Positions 8,497-19,000 of a DNA stretch of 38,648 nucleotides are shown here, one piece after another. The stretch's first letter is position 1. Each line of letters begins with the position of its first letter. The stretch comes from Massilibacteroides sp. (GTDB lineage Bacteria; Bacteroidota; Bacteroidia; Bacteroidales; Tannerellaceae): the NCBI RefSeq assembly GCF_028705895.1, contig NZ_JAQWCQ010000035.1, positions 1 to 38,648 on the forward strand, read 5' to 3'. The notes under the pieces are model-generated. The model was not told where the DNA came from. It ran no database searches and saw only the letters and a program-made list of their open reading frames with translations. The translations under genes were made by a program, and so were the position numbers.

Positions 8497-10083
8497 TTAT
8501 AAGTTTATTGTAACTTTTTCAGGGCATTCCGACTGGTGTACTCGCTTGCCATCCACATAGACTGCAAAGCCTTTTTCTTTGTGGTAACGCTCTCCTGTCC
8601 TGTCATAACAAACCGTGATTGTTCGCCCTTTATAAAACAAATAATCCAGACAGAAATACTCCCACGACTTATCTGGAACAAGTGGATTTATTATCAGCAT
8701 ATCATCTTCCGACGGACGAATACCTATCAACCCGGAGATTACCAAATCATTAAATGTTGAATGGTTATAGTCCTTCCCTCGCTCCTCGCCTCCTTTGTCT
8801 TTCGGCCATTGAACACCATTATAGTTCAGCAGTCTTGTGCGTGAGATCCAATCTCCCGTATAAGGATTCAGATTCTCATCAATCCAAGGTATCACCTTTC
8901 CATCGTCTAAAACTCTTCGCTGAGAACTGCTATACTGAGATAAAAGTATCCAATAATCTTCCTTTGATACCACATCCTGTGAATAATTATTCAGAAGATT
9001 GGCCATTGCCGTTAAGGTGACGGAAGTAGAGAAAGGCCATGCGGGTCCATCCCAACGACATTCATGTCCTTCGTAAGAAACAGTAAACAACGGATGACAT
9101 TGTTCTGCTGTCGTTATACCATAAGGCGCAAAAAAATGATTCGAATCCATTATATATTTCCATGCCACAGAATAATTCTCCGGTGGAATATTAAAATACC
9201 AAGGCGTATAACCATGCTCTTCTCTTACATCAGAGAAACTCATATCCCGGCCTTTGGGTATGACTTTAAAAAACTTGGCCTTTTCATCCCATAAACGGGA
9301 ATTAATCGAGTGTTTAATCTGTTCTGCCTTTTCTTTATACAGAACTTCTTTCGCTTTATTCCCTATTTTCTTTGCTATTTTCTCCAACGCATTCGCATCG
9401 GCATACATATAGCTATTGATTGTTGCACGATACCCATGTCCATATGGATCAGCATACGAGCCGGAAACAGACACTTCCATACCGTCGCGATTGTCATATT
9501 GCCAAAACAGACCGCTTTCATCGAGTCGTTCGGCCTCCCAGGAAGCATAGTTTTGTTCTAATAAAGGAAATAACTCTTTCAGTAGAGCATCATCCGGATG
9601 TACTTTACAAAAATTCGCAATCGCGTCTGCCGCCCAAAACGAATACGATCGAGGGCTGGATTTTCCATTAAACCAGAAACAGGCATAGTTTTTCAGGTAT
9701 TGCGGATCTTTCAACCAACGCCCTTCCATGAAATGATGTGCTGCGGGACAGCAAATAGAATTATACTGCCCTGCCCATCTGACATCAGGAAGAAACTCTG
9801 TAATGATGTATCCTTCGGGAGTATTACGAATATGTTTACGGTAAGTCCACCAACGGAAATAATACGTTTCTTCTAACTGCTTATCCGGACAATCCAAAAA
9901 CGGAATATTTTCCGCCAGAAAATCCCATGCTTTCTCATTTGGAAATTCTCCTAACCGATATAACTCGTAGTCATTTGAATTGAACCGATCTATATACTGT
10001 TTGTATCTTTCTTTAGACAATATCTGGGCTTCCGTTATTGACGCTAACATCAACAACAGAATAGTTAAAGTAGTATATTTCAT
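8497..10083 (-). CDS. MGH1-type (GH63/GH37-like) (alpha/alpha)6-barrel glycoside hydrolase
   Basis: The 528-residue secreted protein has a signal peptide ending near ITEA-Q. The barrel carries motifs typical of MGH1/GH63-like enzymes: FLPDVRWAGQYNSICCPAAHH near 105, SYSFWAADA near 165, WQYDNRDGMEVSVSGSY near 215 and CRWDGPAWPFSTS near 345. The Asp in YDNRDGMEVS and a Glu further on are candidate catalytic residues; I did not verify them against a structure. The family acts on alpha-linked glucose, mannosylglycerate and other alpha-glycosides, and several Bacteroidetes PUL members have no assigned substrate. It lies 10 bases downstream of the 818-residue GH127-type gene. An 83-base gap separates it from the propeller gene that follows, the longest gap inside the operon. 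Confidence 0.75.
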   Translation of the reverse strand: MKYTTLTILLLMLASITEAQILSKERYKQYIDRFNSNDYELYRLGEFPNEKAWDFLAENIPFLDCPDKQLEETYYFRWWTYRKHIRNTPEGYIITEFLPDVRWAGQYNSICCPAAHHFMEGRWLKDPQYLKNYACFWFNGKSSPRSYSFWAADAIANFCKVHPDDALLKELFPLLEQNYASWEAERLDESGLFWQYDNRDGMEVSVSGSYADPYGHGYRATINSYMYADANALEKIAKKIGNKAKEVLYKEKAEQIKHSINSRLWDEKAKFFKVIPKGRDMSFSDVREEHGYTPWYFNIPPENYSVAWKYIMDSNHFFAPYGITTAEQCHPLFTVSYEGHECRWDGPAWPFSTSVTLTAMANLLNNYSQDVVSKEDYWILLSQYSSSQRRVLDDGKVIPWIDENLNPYTGDWISRTRLLNYNGVQWPKDKGGEERGKDYNHSTFNDLVISGLIGIRPSEDDMLIINPLVPDKSWEYFCLDYLFYKGRTITVCYDRTGERYHKEKGFAVYVDGKRVHQSECPEKVTINL

Positions 10084-10093
10084 AAAATTACGT

Positions 10094-12550
10094 CTATTTT
10101 ACTTCATCAATATTTATTTCAAAAACACCGACTGCTTTTTCTGTCTGTGGTTTCATCAGCAAACGAATTTTCGTCGTCAGAATTTGTTTACCGGGGTGCA
10201 CCATATTGAACTGGTCTTTAAAGGTGTTGTAGGCATCGGTTACATACAACGGAAAGGCAATCCATTGTCCCTGATTATCGTATTCGAGCGACCATTCTTT
10301 AGGGATTCTGACTCCACGGTTGTCATCTGTCCAAAACACAGAAACACTTTGTATATCGGTTGGCTTATCTAATGTAACGGCAATCCACTGATTTTTTCCC
10401 TGTTCTCCCCAGCTTGTCCATCGATATAACTTTCCGTCGGCAGAAAGAGTAGGTACCTGATTGTCTGCAACTGCTGCCAGATGATCACCCTTGTTTGTAT
10501 AAGATGCTTCCAAATTCTTAAACTTACCATGCATTGTCAACGTTCTGTCAACAAACGGCTGTACCTGATCAGACTCCGGAAACCAAACCATCATACTGCC
10601 ATCCCCTCGATTATCCCAGGCATAATACGGAAGTAATGTCAATCCGATTTCCTTGTTTTCATCGGCTGTTTTCTCCCAGGCTGCTATCTTAATCTGTGGT
10701 ATATTATTCAACTGACTATTCAAACTATTTTCCGCAGAAGGAGTTCCTTTGATAAACACATTGGGTAAACGATCCGCATTATCTATTCCTTCCGCACAAT
10801 AAACCAAGGGCCCTTTTGTCAGACTTACTCGACCTCTGTCCGCCTCCACCTGATCTATCGCTTTTGAAAATCTCAATGGCATCGGCAAATACAATTCCAC
10901 CACATCTCCTTTCTTCCATGTCCGGTCAATCGAAGCAAATCCTTTGGTCAAATCAACATTCACCTTCTTTCCATTGACTGACAAGCTCCATCCGGATGGT
11001 TGAGAATCAATATAAGAATACAATTCACCGGGCACAAATTGCTTGCCCGTCCATGTAGGGATTCGGAACTTCATTACGAATTTTTGCCCGTTTTGATCAG
11101 GTGTAACTACCCAATGGATCTGTTCGCTAAAGGGATATTCGGTCGTTTGCTTCAACTGAACTTTTCCTGATTTAAGTTCCAAAGTCGTACTGCTTCCGGC
11201 ATAAAAAGAACAATAGATTTCGTCTTGCATGGTTGCATACATCAAACTCGGTACCTGAGGGATCAAACGAGCCAGATTAGACGGACAACAAGCCGTTCCA
11301 AACCAGGGAGACCGACCACGCAAACCGTGATTGAACGGCTTTATCCCGTCTGCCTCCAACGGATTCAGATAAAAGAACTTATTCCCTTCCAGATTAACAC
11401 CTGCCAATACATTATTCAGCAACGCCACTTCCGCCACGTCCATATACTTTCCATCCCGTTCCATCAAAAACATCCGATGATTAAAAAACACGTTTCCAAC
11501 GGCAGCACAGGTTTCATCAAACGCTTCCAGATTAGGAAGTTCATATTCCGGTCCAAAACCTTCAATCCCATGTACAGCCCCCAATCCTCCGGTTATATGC
11601 ATACGGGTATCTACAATATTATGCCAGATACTATCCAATGCCGGACGCAACGAAGGATCGTGCATATACACACTCACATCGGCCATGCCGGAATAAAGAT
11701 AAGTCGCACGCACAGCATGACCCACCGCTTTCGTTTGCTCACGAACAGGCAGATGCTGTTGTGCATATTCAGGCGACATCACCCCCGTTCCCTCCGGACG
11801 ATAAGTCACCCCACGTATATCCAAGAACTTTTTAGACATCTGCAGATACAAGCTGTCTCCCGTCACGCGAAACATTTTCACCACCGCGAGCTCAATTTCC
11901 TCATGCCCCGGTGCCTGATTCACCGGTCTCCCGTTATTATAATTCGGATCCCCCTCAAAGAAAACCTTATTAATATGACGTGCATTCGCCTCAGCCACCT
12001 TCAGCCATTTATCTTTTCCGGTAGCCTGATAATAAGCGATCGCCCCTTCATACATATGTCCCATATTATACAACTCATGACTATGCACCACAAAAGAATA
12101 AGGAGTAGCCCCCATTTCATTCTCATGACCTTTTGAAACTCCCGTAATATGAGATTCATAATTATAGCCATCTTTCTGTTGCGCCTCAGCAATAATATCA
12201 ATAATACGATCCATCTCCTTTTCCAAAGCCGGATCACGTTCCAACTCCAACAGATAAGCCGCCCCTTCCATCACTTTATAAAGATCCGAAGACACAAAAC
12301 GATGTGGAAAAGGAAGATCATCCGGTATCCCTTTCAGGAAGTTGGCCGTCTTCTGCAGATTCTCTACCGCCGGCTTCGTCTTCTCCAAAGCAAAAGGCAC
12401 CAACACCCTCTTCTGAACCTGCAACCGCGGAAGCCAGAAATTATCCTCTAAAGTAACCTCATTAAAAACAACCGGATTCAGGATTTCCTGCGCCTGAATA
12501 CTCAAAATAGAAAAAGATACAGTGACTATTGTCGCGAGCTGTTTAATCAT
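10094..12550 (-). CDS. GH127/GH146-type beta-L-arabinofuranosidase with C-terminal discoidin-like domain
   Basis: The protein has 818 residues with a signal peptide (about 1-20, SIQA). The active-site set is complete: acid/base E330 (HGIEGFG), zinc ligands E346 and C348 (DETCAAVG), and C421-C422 (ACCPSN), with one of that pair the nucleophile. The 16-residue spacing between E330 and E346 equals that between E322 and E338 of the characterised Bifidobacterium enzyme HypBA1. Beta-sandwich domains follow, and residues about 685-815 look like an F5/8 type C (discoidin) carbohydrate-binding domain. The extra length fits GH146-like enzymes. It is expected to remove terminal beta-L-arabinofuranose in the periplasm or at the surface. 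It lies 13 bases downstream of its 623-residue paralogue. Confidence 0.88.
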   Translation of the reverse strand: MIKQLATIVTVSFSILSIQAQEILNPVVFNEVTLEDNFWLPRLQVQKRVLVPFALEKTKPAVENLQKTANFLKGIPDDLPFPHRFVSSDLYKVMEGAAYLLELERDPALEKEMDRIIDIIAEAQQKDGYNYESHITGVSKGHENEMGATPYSFVVHSHELYNMGHMYEGAIAYYQATGKDKWLKVAEANARHINKVFFEGDPNYNNGRPVNQAPGHEEIELAVVKMFRVTGDSLYLQMSKKFLDIRGVTYRPEGTGVMSPEYAQQHLPVREQTKAVGHAVRATYLYSGMADVSVYMHDPSLRPALDSIWHNIVDTRMHITGGLGAVHGIEGFGPEYELPNLEAFDETCAAVGNVFFNHRMFLMERDGKYMDVAEVALLNNVLAGVNLEGNKFFYLNPLEADGIKPFNHGLRGRSPWFGTACCPSNLARLIPQVPSLMYATMQDEIYCSFYAGSSTTLELKSGKVQLKQTTEYPFSEQIHWVVTPDQNGQKFVMKFRIPTWTGKQFVPGELYSYIDSQPSGWSLSVNGKKVNVDLTKGFASIDRTWKKGDVVELYLPMPLRFSKAIDQVEADRGRVSLTKGPLVYCAEGIDNADRLPNVFIKGTPSAENSLNSQLNNIPQIKIAAWEKTADENKEIGLTLLPYYAWDNRGDGSMMVWFPESDQVQPFVDRTLTMHGKFKNLEASYTNKGDHLAAVADNQVPTLSADGKLYRWTSWGEQGKNQWIAVTLDKPTDIQSVSVFWTDDNRGVRIPKEWSLEYDNQGQWIAFPLYVTDAYNTFKDQFNMVHPGKQILTTKIRLLMKPQTEKAVGVFEINIDEVK

Positions 12551-12563
12551 GATATTATATAAG

Positions 12564-14435
12564 TTAGTTTTCTACATAGTCAATCCAGACTTTCATTTCT
12601 CCTGGCCTTCTATTATCCCAGGCGTAATAAGGAATCAAAGTTATATTTTTCCCTGATTCTATAGTACTGATAGAGACAATTCCATTAAGCATTGCAGGAA
12701 TATAAGCTGAAGTAAAAGATGTTTTTGAAGAAATTGTCATCTTTTCAAAAGAATCAGTATTATCTACCTCTTCTGCACAATAAACAAGCGGACCACGTTG
12801 AACAGCTCGTTTTCCTTCGTCTTCCTTAACCCGAGGATCAGCAGCAACTACTTGTACCGACATATCAAATGCTAATTCTATCAGATCTCCTTCTTTCCAT
12901 TTCTTATTGAGAACAACATAACCTTTTTCCGTCACAGGCTTATTCACAGATTGACCGTTTATTTTAACGTTATAAGAATCACACCATCCAGGGACGCGCA
13001 ATCTTATCTCTCTTTTTAATGGTGAGGATAACGATTTCACCGTCAATTTAACATTACCTTCCCAAGGGTATTTTGTCTCCAATTTCAAAGTTATGTCTTT
13101 CTTACCTACACTAAACGTAGTTTCATTACCAATATATAAATTCACCCAAACAGCGTTATTTGATACACCGTAAATATAGCTCCCTACGGAAGGCAAAAAG
13201 CGGGATATCTGACTTGGGCAACAAGCACAACCATACCATTCTTTCCGGTGATGATCTCCTTTGGAAGCCAAAGGATTCACATAAAAGAAACGATCTCCTT
13301 TCAGTGATACTCCGGCTAAAGCACCATTATACATTGAACGCTCAAGTACATCGATGTATTTACTATCACCTGTAAATTGATTCATGCGTGAGTTCCAATA
13401 AACCATTCCGACAGAAGCACAGGTTTCACAATAGGCATCATAGTTCGGCAGATCATAGGGTTCGGTAAATCCTTCATTATGCCGGGAAGAACCGATTCCA
13501 CCGGTAATGTACATCTTCCTTAAAACAACATCATCCCATAAGCGATGCAATGCCTCAATATATCCTGTATCATTTTTGAGGGCTGCCACATCAGCCATTC
13601 CACAATACAAATACATCGCACGTACAGCATGACCGGCAATATCCGTCATTTCACGTACTGGTTTATCATCCTGACAGTAAGCTGGCTCCCATGGTTCATT
13701 ATTCCATCCTATACCATATCCGTGTCCACGCTCTTCAATCAACCAATTGGAAAAATCAAGATAACGTTCATCCTGTGTCTCATTATATAATTTTACGAGA
13801 GCTAATTCTATTTCCTGATGCCCGGGAACCCAATGCCGTTTATCTGGTCCGAAAACAGACATCATGTGTTCCGTCATCTTTATCGAAACATCCAGCAATT
13901 TGCGTTTTCCCGTTGCATGATAATAGGCCACAGCAGCTTCGATCATATGTCCGGTACAATACATTTCATGCATATGCATATTTGTCCAACGTTGATCAAG
14001 CCCCGTAAGCGTATAATACGTATTAATATATCCATCAGGTTCTTGCGCAGCTGCAATTTTATCGATCCATTCATCCGCTTTTGCTTCTAAAGCCGGATCC
14101 GGATTATTAATAAGTGAATAAGCAATACCCTCTAAGGCTTTATAAACGTCAGAATCGTCAAAATAAATGCCGGAATGCTTACCTGTTTTATGTGCTGCAT
14201 TTTCATAATTCTGAATTCTGCCGGTCTGATTTTCTATCTGATCAATACAAACAGGCAATGTTGCAATTGAATGGCTTTTCAATCTGGGTGTCCAGAAATC
14301 ATCCTGTATCTTCACATGGGAGAAATCAACCTGTTCTATCATCTTAAAAGGTTGTTCCTTTTTCTCCTTTAAATCCTGGCAGCCAATAAAGGCTGCACAG
14401 GATAAAATAAAAATAATTACATGTCTATTTCTCAT
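12564..14435 (-). CDS. GH127 beta-L-arabinofuranosidase-type lipoprotein
   Basis: The protein has 623 residues, close to the length of canonical GH127 enzymes. A lipoprotein signal ends at Cys19 (CAAFIGC), predicting membrane anchoring. The catalytic set is canonical: E321 (RHNEGFTEPYDLPN), E337 and C339 (YCETCASVG), and C405-C406 (GCACCPSQ), with the 16-residue E321-E337 spacing. The family uses a zinc-bound cysteine thiolate nucleophile to release beta-L-arabinofuranose, typically from beta-1,2 linkages on hydroxyproline-rich glycoproteins or pectin side chains. It follows susD by 18 bases and is the first enzyme gene of the operon. Of the three GH127-type proteins here it is the most standard. 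Confidence 0.9.
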   Translation of the reverse strand: MRNRHVIIFILSCAAFIGCQDLKEKKEQPFKMIEQVDFSHVKIQDDFWTPRLKSHSIATLPVCIDQIENQTGRIQNYENAAHKTGKHSGIYFDDSDVYKALEGIAYSLINNPDPALEAKADEWIDKIAAAQEPDGYINTYYTLTGLDQRWTNMHMHEMYCTGHMIEAAVAYYHATGKRKLLDVSIKMTEHMMSVFGPDKRHWVPGHQEIELALVKLYNETQDERYLDFSNWLIEERGHGYGIGWNNEPWEPAYCQDDKPVREMTDIAGHAVRAMYLYCGMADVAALKNDTGYIEALHRLWDDVVLRKMYITGGIGSSRHNEGFTEPYDLPNYDAYCETCASVGMVYWNSRMNQFTGDSKYIDVLERSMYNGALAGVSLKGDRFFYVNPLASKGDHHRKEWYGCACCPSQISRFLPSVGSYIYGVSNNAVWVNLYIGNETTFSVGKKDITLKLETKYPWEGNVKLTVKSLSSPLKREIRLRVPGWCDSYNVKINGQSVNKPVTEKGYVVLNKKWKEGDLIELAFDMSVQVVAADPRVKEDEGKRAVQRGPLVYCAEEVDNTDSFEKMTISSKTSFTSAYIPAMLNGIVSISTIESGKNITLIPYYAWDNRRPGEMKVWIDYVEN

Positions 14436-14453
14436 TATTACAAATACGCTTTT

Positions 14454-16070
14454 CTATTGTACATAATTCGGATTTTGTTCCAAGTTAGGATTAGATGTCA
14501 ACACTTTTTCTGGTATAGGGAAAACACTTCGGTAATCTCCCTGAGGTTTGTGTGACAACCAGCTCTTCTTGGTGAATACACCAAATCGGATCAGATTTCT
14601 GCGAGATTGAAGTTCCCAGGCAAATTCCCATCCCAATTCATCCAACATACGACCAAACTGAATCGACTCTTGATTTCCCGGATCTATGATCTTATAGTTC
14701 TCAACATAACCGTATTGATAAACCGAATTTTCTTTTAGCTGTTCATCTGTAACAGTAGCTTTATCTGGATGTTCTTTAAAAGCTCTTTTACGTACCTCAC
14801 TCACTAAAGCTCCGGCACCGCCCTGTCCTGTTCGCAACAAACATTCCGCTTTCATCATCAGAACTTGTGCATATCGGAAGACAGGAAGGTCAGTTGTGCT
14901 ATTATTTGTACTTCCGGCAATGACCTCAAATTTATTCATCCGATACCCTTCCATCTCTGAAGTATAATTAGCACTCGGAATATCTTTTGTATAGACAAAC
15001 GGCTCACCCTTCTTGTCATATGTTCCAGTCAACTGTGTTCCATCGGCAGCATATTGAGGTCCCATCAGCCAGGTATCTTCCAGACGGCTGTCATCCACAT
15101 CGTAGGTGTCAATAAATTGGGTAAGTCCCATTGCCGCCCCACTACCCCAAGGCGTTGCTTCTGTCTCAAATTTCTTTTTCAGTTCCCCATGCCAGGAATA
15201 CATATGAATAAAATTACCTTCACCATAATCTCTGTCGAACGGAACGGTAAAGATTACTTCTTTAGACGACTCTACTCCGGTAGCACGGAATGAAGCGTTA
15301 TAATTATCAGACAATGCACATTTATTGCTGTTAATAATATCGTTACATTGTTCAATACATTCATTCCAACGAGCTTCACCGGTATATACTTCAGCATTCA
15401 GATAAACATTAGCTAAAGTTGCCTTTGCTGCCCATTTACTCATACGGCCATACATGTTACCTCCCTGTTCTTCGTTTAGATTAGGAATTACTTCTGTTAA
15501 TTCTTTCACTATAAATTCATAGATTTCTTTACGACTGCTTTTAGCAGGCAGATCACTTGTCTTTTCTATTACAAGAGGAGCTTCTCCAAAATTATCGCAA
15601 ATCATCCAATAATAATAGGCCCGCATGGCTCTGATCTCCGCCAGACCAGCCTCTTTCTCCGCAGCAGAAGGTGAGGGTATTTCCTCTCTTTCTATTTGAT
15701 CTAACACATTATTGCATATAAGGACCCCTCTATAAAACCAGTTCCACATATTACTCACATGAGCTTGTTCTGAATTCCAGGTATGGTAATGCATACGGCG
15801 ATAAACGCCACCATCATCCCATCCTGACGCATTAGGTGCCAGAACGATGGCATTACCCGTTACTTCCTGTCCGCAAAAAAAGCCCCATTGGTCTAATGAT
15901 GACCGTAAGTAGGAATATATATTTGCAATTGCCGGATGAAAATCTTCTGTGGTGTATTTATAGCTCTGTTGAGTAACAGATGAATAGACTTTTTCATCCA
16001 GACTATTATCACAGCTAATTATGATGCCGGATAGAACAATGGTTATGATATATTTCAGATGTGTTTTCAT
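14454..16070 (-). CDS. SusD/RagB-family outer-membrane glycan-binding lipoprotein
   Basis: The protein has 538 residues with a lipobox Cys at 20 (LSGIIISC). SusD hallmarks are visible: EIRAMRAYYYWMICDNFGEAPLV for the TPR-like helices, MSKWAAKATLANVYLNAEVYTGE, the FRYAQVLMMKAECLLRTGQGGA helix, and the typical ending NPNLEQNPNYVQ. SusD proteins cap the SusC transporter and capture glycan at the cell surface. It lies 11 bases downstream of susC, as expected for a co-transcribed pair. The ligand cannot be read from the sequence; the enzymes downstream suggest an arabinofuranose-bearing glycan. Confidence 0.96.
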   Translation of the reverse strand: MKTHLKYIITIVLSGIIISCDNSLDEKVYSSVTQQSYKYTTEDFHPAIANIYSYLRSSLDQWGFFCGQEVTGNAIVLAPNASGWDDGGVYRRMHYHTWNSEQAHVSNMWNWFYRGVLICNNVLDQIEREEIPSPSAAEKEAGLAEIRAMRAYYYWMICDNFGEAPLVIEKTSDLPAKSSRKEIYEFIVKELTEVIPNLNEEQGGNMYGRMSKWAAKATLANVYLNAEVYTGEARWNECIEQCNDIINSNKCALSDNYNASFRATGVESSKEVIFTVPFDRDYGEGNFIHMYSWHGELKKKFETEATPWGSGAAMGLTQFIDTYDVDDSRLEDTWLMGPQYAADGTQLTGTYDKKGEPFVYTKDIPSANYTSEMEGYRMNKFEVIAGSTNNSTTDLPVFRYAQVLMMKAECLLRTGQGGAGALVSEVRKRAFKEHPDKATVTDEQLKENSVYQYGYVENYKIIDPGNQESIQFGRMLDELGWEFAWELQSRRNLIRFGVFTKKSWLSHKPQGDYRSVFPIPEKVLTSNPNLEQNPNYVQ

Positions 16071-16081
16071 ATTCTGTTAAT

Positions 16082-19000
16082 TTAAAATTTAAACGAAAGT
16101 CCGAGTGTATAGGTTCGTACTGCAGGATATCTGTTTTTATCATCACATCCGGGAGAACGTCCTAAAATATTCACTTCCGGATCTACCCCACCATAGCCTG
16201 TAATTGTAGCTATATTATTAATTGTTCCATAAATACGGAGGCGCTGAATCCACTTATTATTAAAATTAAAAGTATATCCTAAAGTAACATTATCAATTTT
16301 CCAATAGTCTCCATCTTCAATATAATAACTTACATACTGTAATTCCTGATTATCTGCCAACGGTCGTTTCCCATAAACGTTTTCAAAAGCTTTTTGCATC
16401 ACATTTCCACGAGACAACATTACCGGTGCTGCATATTGTAATTCAGGCATATTTAGAATCTGGAATCCGAAAGCACCACGCATGGTGATACCCAAATCAA
16501 AATTCTTATAATTTATGGAATTATTCCAATTCAGATAATGCTTAGGAAGACCATTCCCCAATATCTGTTTATCCGTAGGCTGTTGCTCTGAAATAGGTTT
16601 CGGATTACCGTCAGCTCCTTCAATAATCCAATGTCCGTCATCATCAATATCAATACTTTTAAAGCCATAGAAATTACCCATTGGCTCGCCTTCCTGTAGG
16701 CGGTGCGTACTTTGTTGAATAGGTTCTCCGGTGCCTCCTTCATCTGAGTAACCACTGGAAATAAACTTATCATTTGAAAGCGATAGAACTTTATTTTTAT
16801 TCGTTGAAAAATTCAGGTCACTTATCCAGTAAAAATCTTTTGTTTCGACTGGAATAGCCTTCAATGATATTTCAAATCCTTTGTTTTCGATAGAGCCACC
16901 ATTTGCATTCATGCTGGAATAGATATAAGGAGGAGAAGGCACATCATAACTCCATAACAGGTCTTTGGTTTTGCGGTAATAATAATCAATACCTCCTGTC
17001 AATCGATCGTTGAAGAGTCCAAAATCCAAACCGACGTTTGTTTCTTCTTTCTTCTCCCAACGTAAATCCGGATTTGCGTTAGAAGCAGGTTTAGTGGATT
17101 TAATCCACTCTCCATTATAATAAATATAGTCTCCGAAACTGAGTGTATTTAAAGACATATATGGATCGTCAGGAACAGTACCGGTGATTCCGAATCCTGC
17201 TCTCAGTTTTAAAGTAGTAAAAAGCTGCTGATCTTCCATAAAACCTTCTCCTGCTATATTCCATGCTCCTGAGATACCGGGAAAAGTACCCCATTTATGA
17301 TTAGCTCCAAACTTTGAGGATCCCTCATGACGAATACTGGCCGATAACATATACTTTCCCTTGTAACTATAATTCAACCGCCCGAAATAACCGACAAGTT
17401 TATTTTCACTCTGATATGAACTTTCGTTTGCTCTGCCATCGCGCAACGCCTGTCCAGAGCTCATATTGTTGTAAGAATAATCATCCGATGGAAAATCCCA
17501 GTTTTGCATCCAATAAAATTGATAATTATTGTTCTGCCAGCTATAACCTCCCAAGACAGTAATTGCATTGTCTTCAGCTATTGTTTTCCGATACTGAGCC
17601 GTTAGTTCATATAAAGCATCTGCAGATCGTCCTGTACCTCGCGAAGCAAATCCGTTTTTATTATCTTTTATTGTTGAAAGGTGCTTTTTTGTTTCATAAT
17701 AACCTTGCACCTGATTATAAATATTTCTTGCAGCCATGTATTTGATGTCCAACCCTTCAATAGGGGTATAGGTTATTGAGCCTGACATACGCAGATTCGT
17801 TGCCTGATTTTTCCCATCTGCTTCGTATAACAAAGCTAATGGATTAGAATAATCTGTTTTTGACGGACTTTGGTACCAATTACCCTCATCGTCTTTAATG
17901 GGATCAGCCGGACTAAAATTCAATGCATTCCGATACACAGCGCTATTAAAACTATCACCATCTCCACCCGTTCGATAAGTTTGTTCGTATCCGCTCAAGT
18001 TTGCATTGATCTTTAATTTATTGTCAAACATCCGGTGATTTACTTCAATGCGCGGATAAATCATCTGATTGTCAGAACGTTTAATTATGCCTTCCAGTCC
18101 TCTGTATTCAAAGCTGGCCGTATAGTTTGTCGTTCTACTACCACCTCTCAAGCTAACATTGTAAACCTGAGAAAAAGGCGTACGGGTTACCTCGTCCAAC
18201 CAATTAACATGACCGCCATTATCTTGTGCACCGGGTTTACCTTGTTTCACCTTATCCATGTATTGCTCATACGTCATGAATGGTAGTTTCTTCGCAATCT
18301 GTTGGGTAGATATATAACTGTTGACTTCAACAGTAGTAGGCATTTCTCCCTTTGTACTCTTTGTGGTAATGATAATTACACCATTTGTTCCACGTGTACC
18401 ATAAATAGCAGCGGCAGAACCATCTTTTAAAACATCAATTTGTTCTATTTCCTCCGGTGAAATAGTATTCAATTCACCTGGTATCCCATCTATGATAATC
18501 AAAGGACTGGCACTTGCCTTCAGCGTAGTAACACCGCGAAGTAACAACTGTGAAGTAGATGTTGGATCTCCTCCTGGCGAGACAATTGCTAATCCGGGCA
18601 CTTGACCACGAATCATTTGCGCAGCATCAGGAGCCGGAACTTTCACAAAATTCTCAGATTTCACTGTAGTAATCGCACTGGCAACTTCACCTTTCTTCTG
18701 AGTTCCATAGCCTACAACTACCACTTCCTCCAGCGCTTGTGTATCTTCTCGGAGTTGAATGGTAAATGTCGTATTATTTCCTACCTGAATCTCTTGTGAG
18801 AGATATCCGATAAAAGAAACATGCAGTATATTTTGTGATTCAACATCAAGGTTGAACTTTCCATCGAAATCCGTAACCGTTCCATTCGTAGTACCTTTCA
18901 CAACAACATTAGCCCCAATAACAGGTTCATTGCTTTGATCTACGATTGTTCCTGTAATCTTCTTTTTATTTGTTTGAAGTATTACAGGATTTGATACACG

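Noticed and set aside
8073-8513. 146-residue plus-strand open frame across the propeller gene and its leader
   Set aside because: It is a shadow of the secreted propeller protein; the hydrophobic tail comes from the complement of its signal peptide.
11225-12136. 303-residue plus-strand open frame opposite the 818-residue GH127-type gene
   Set aside because: It is rich in His, Arg, Ile and Pro in a pattern produced by reading the complement of a well-supported gene, with no recognisable motif and no promoter.
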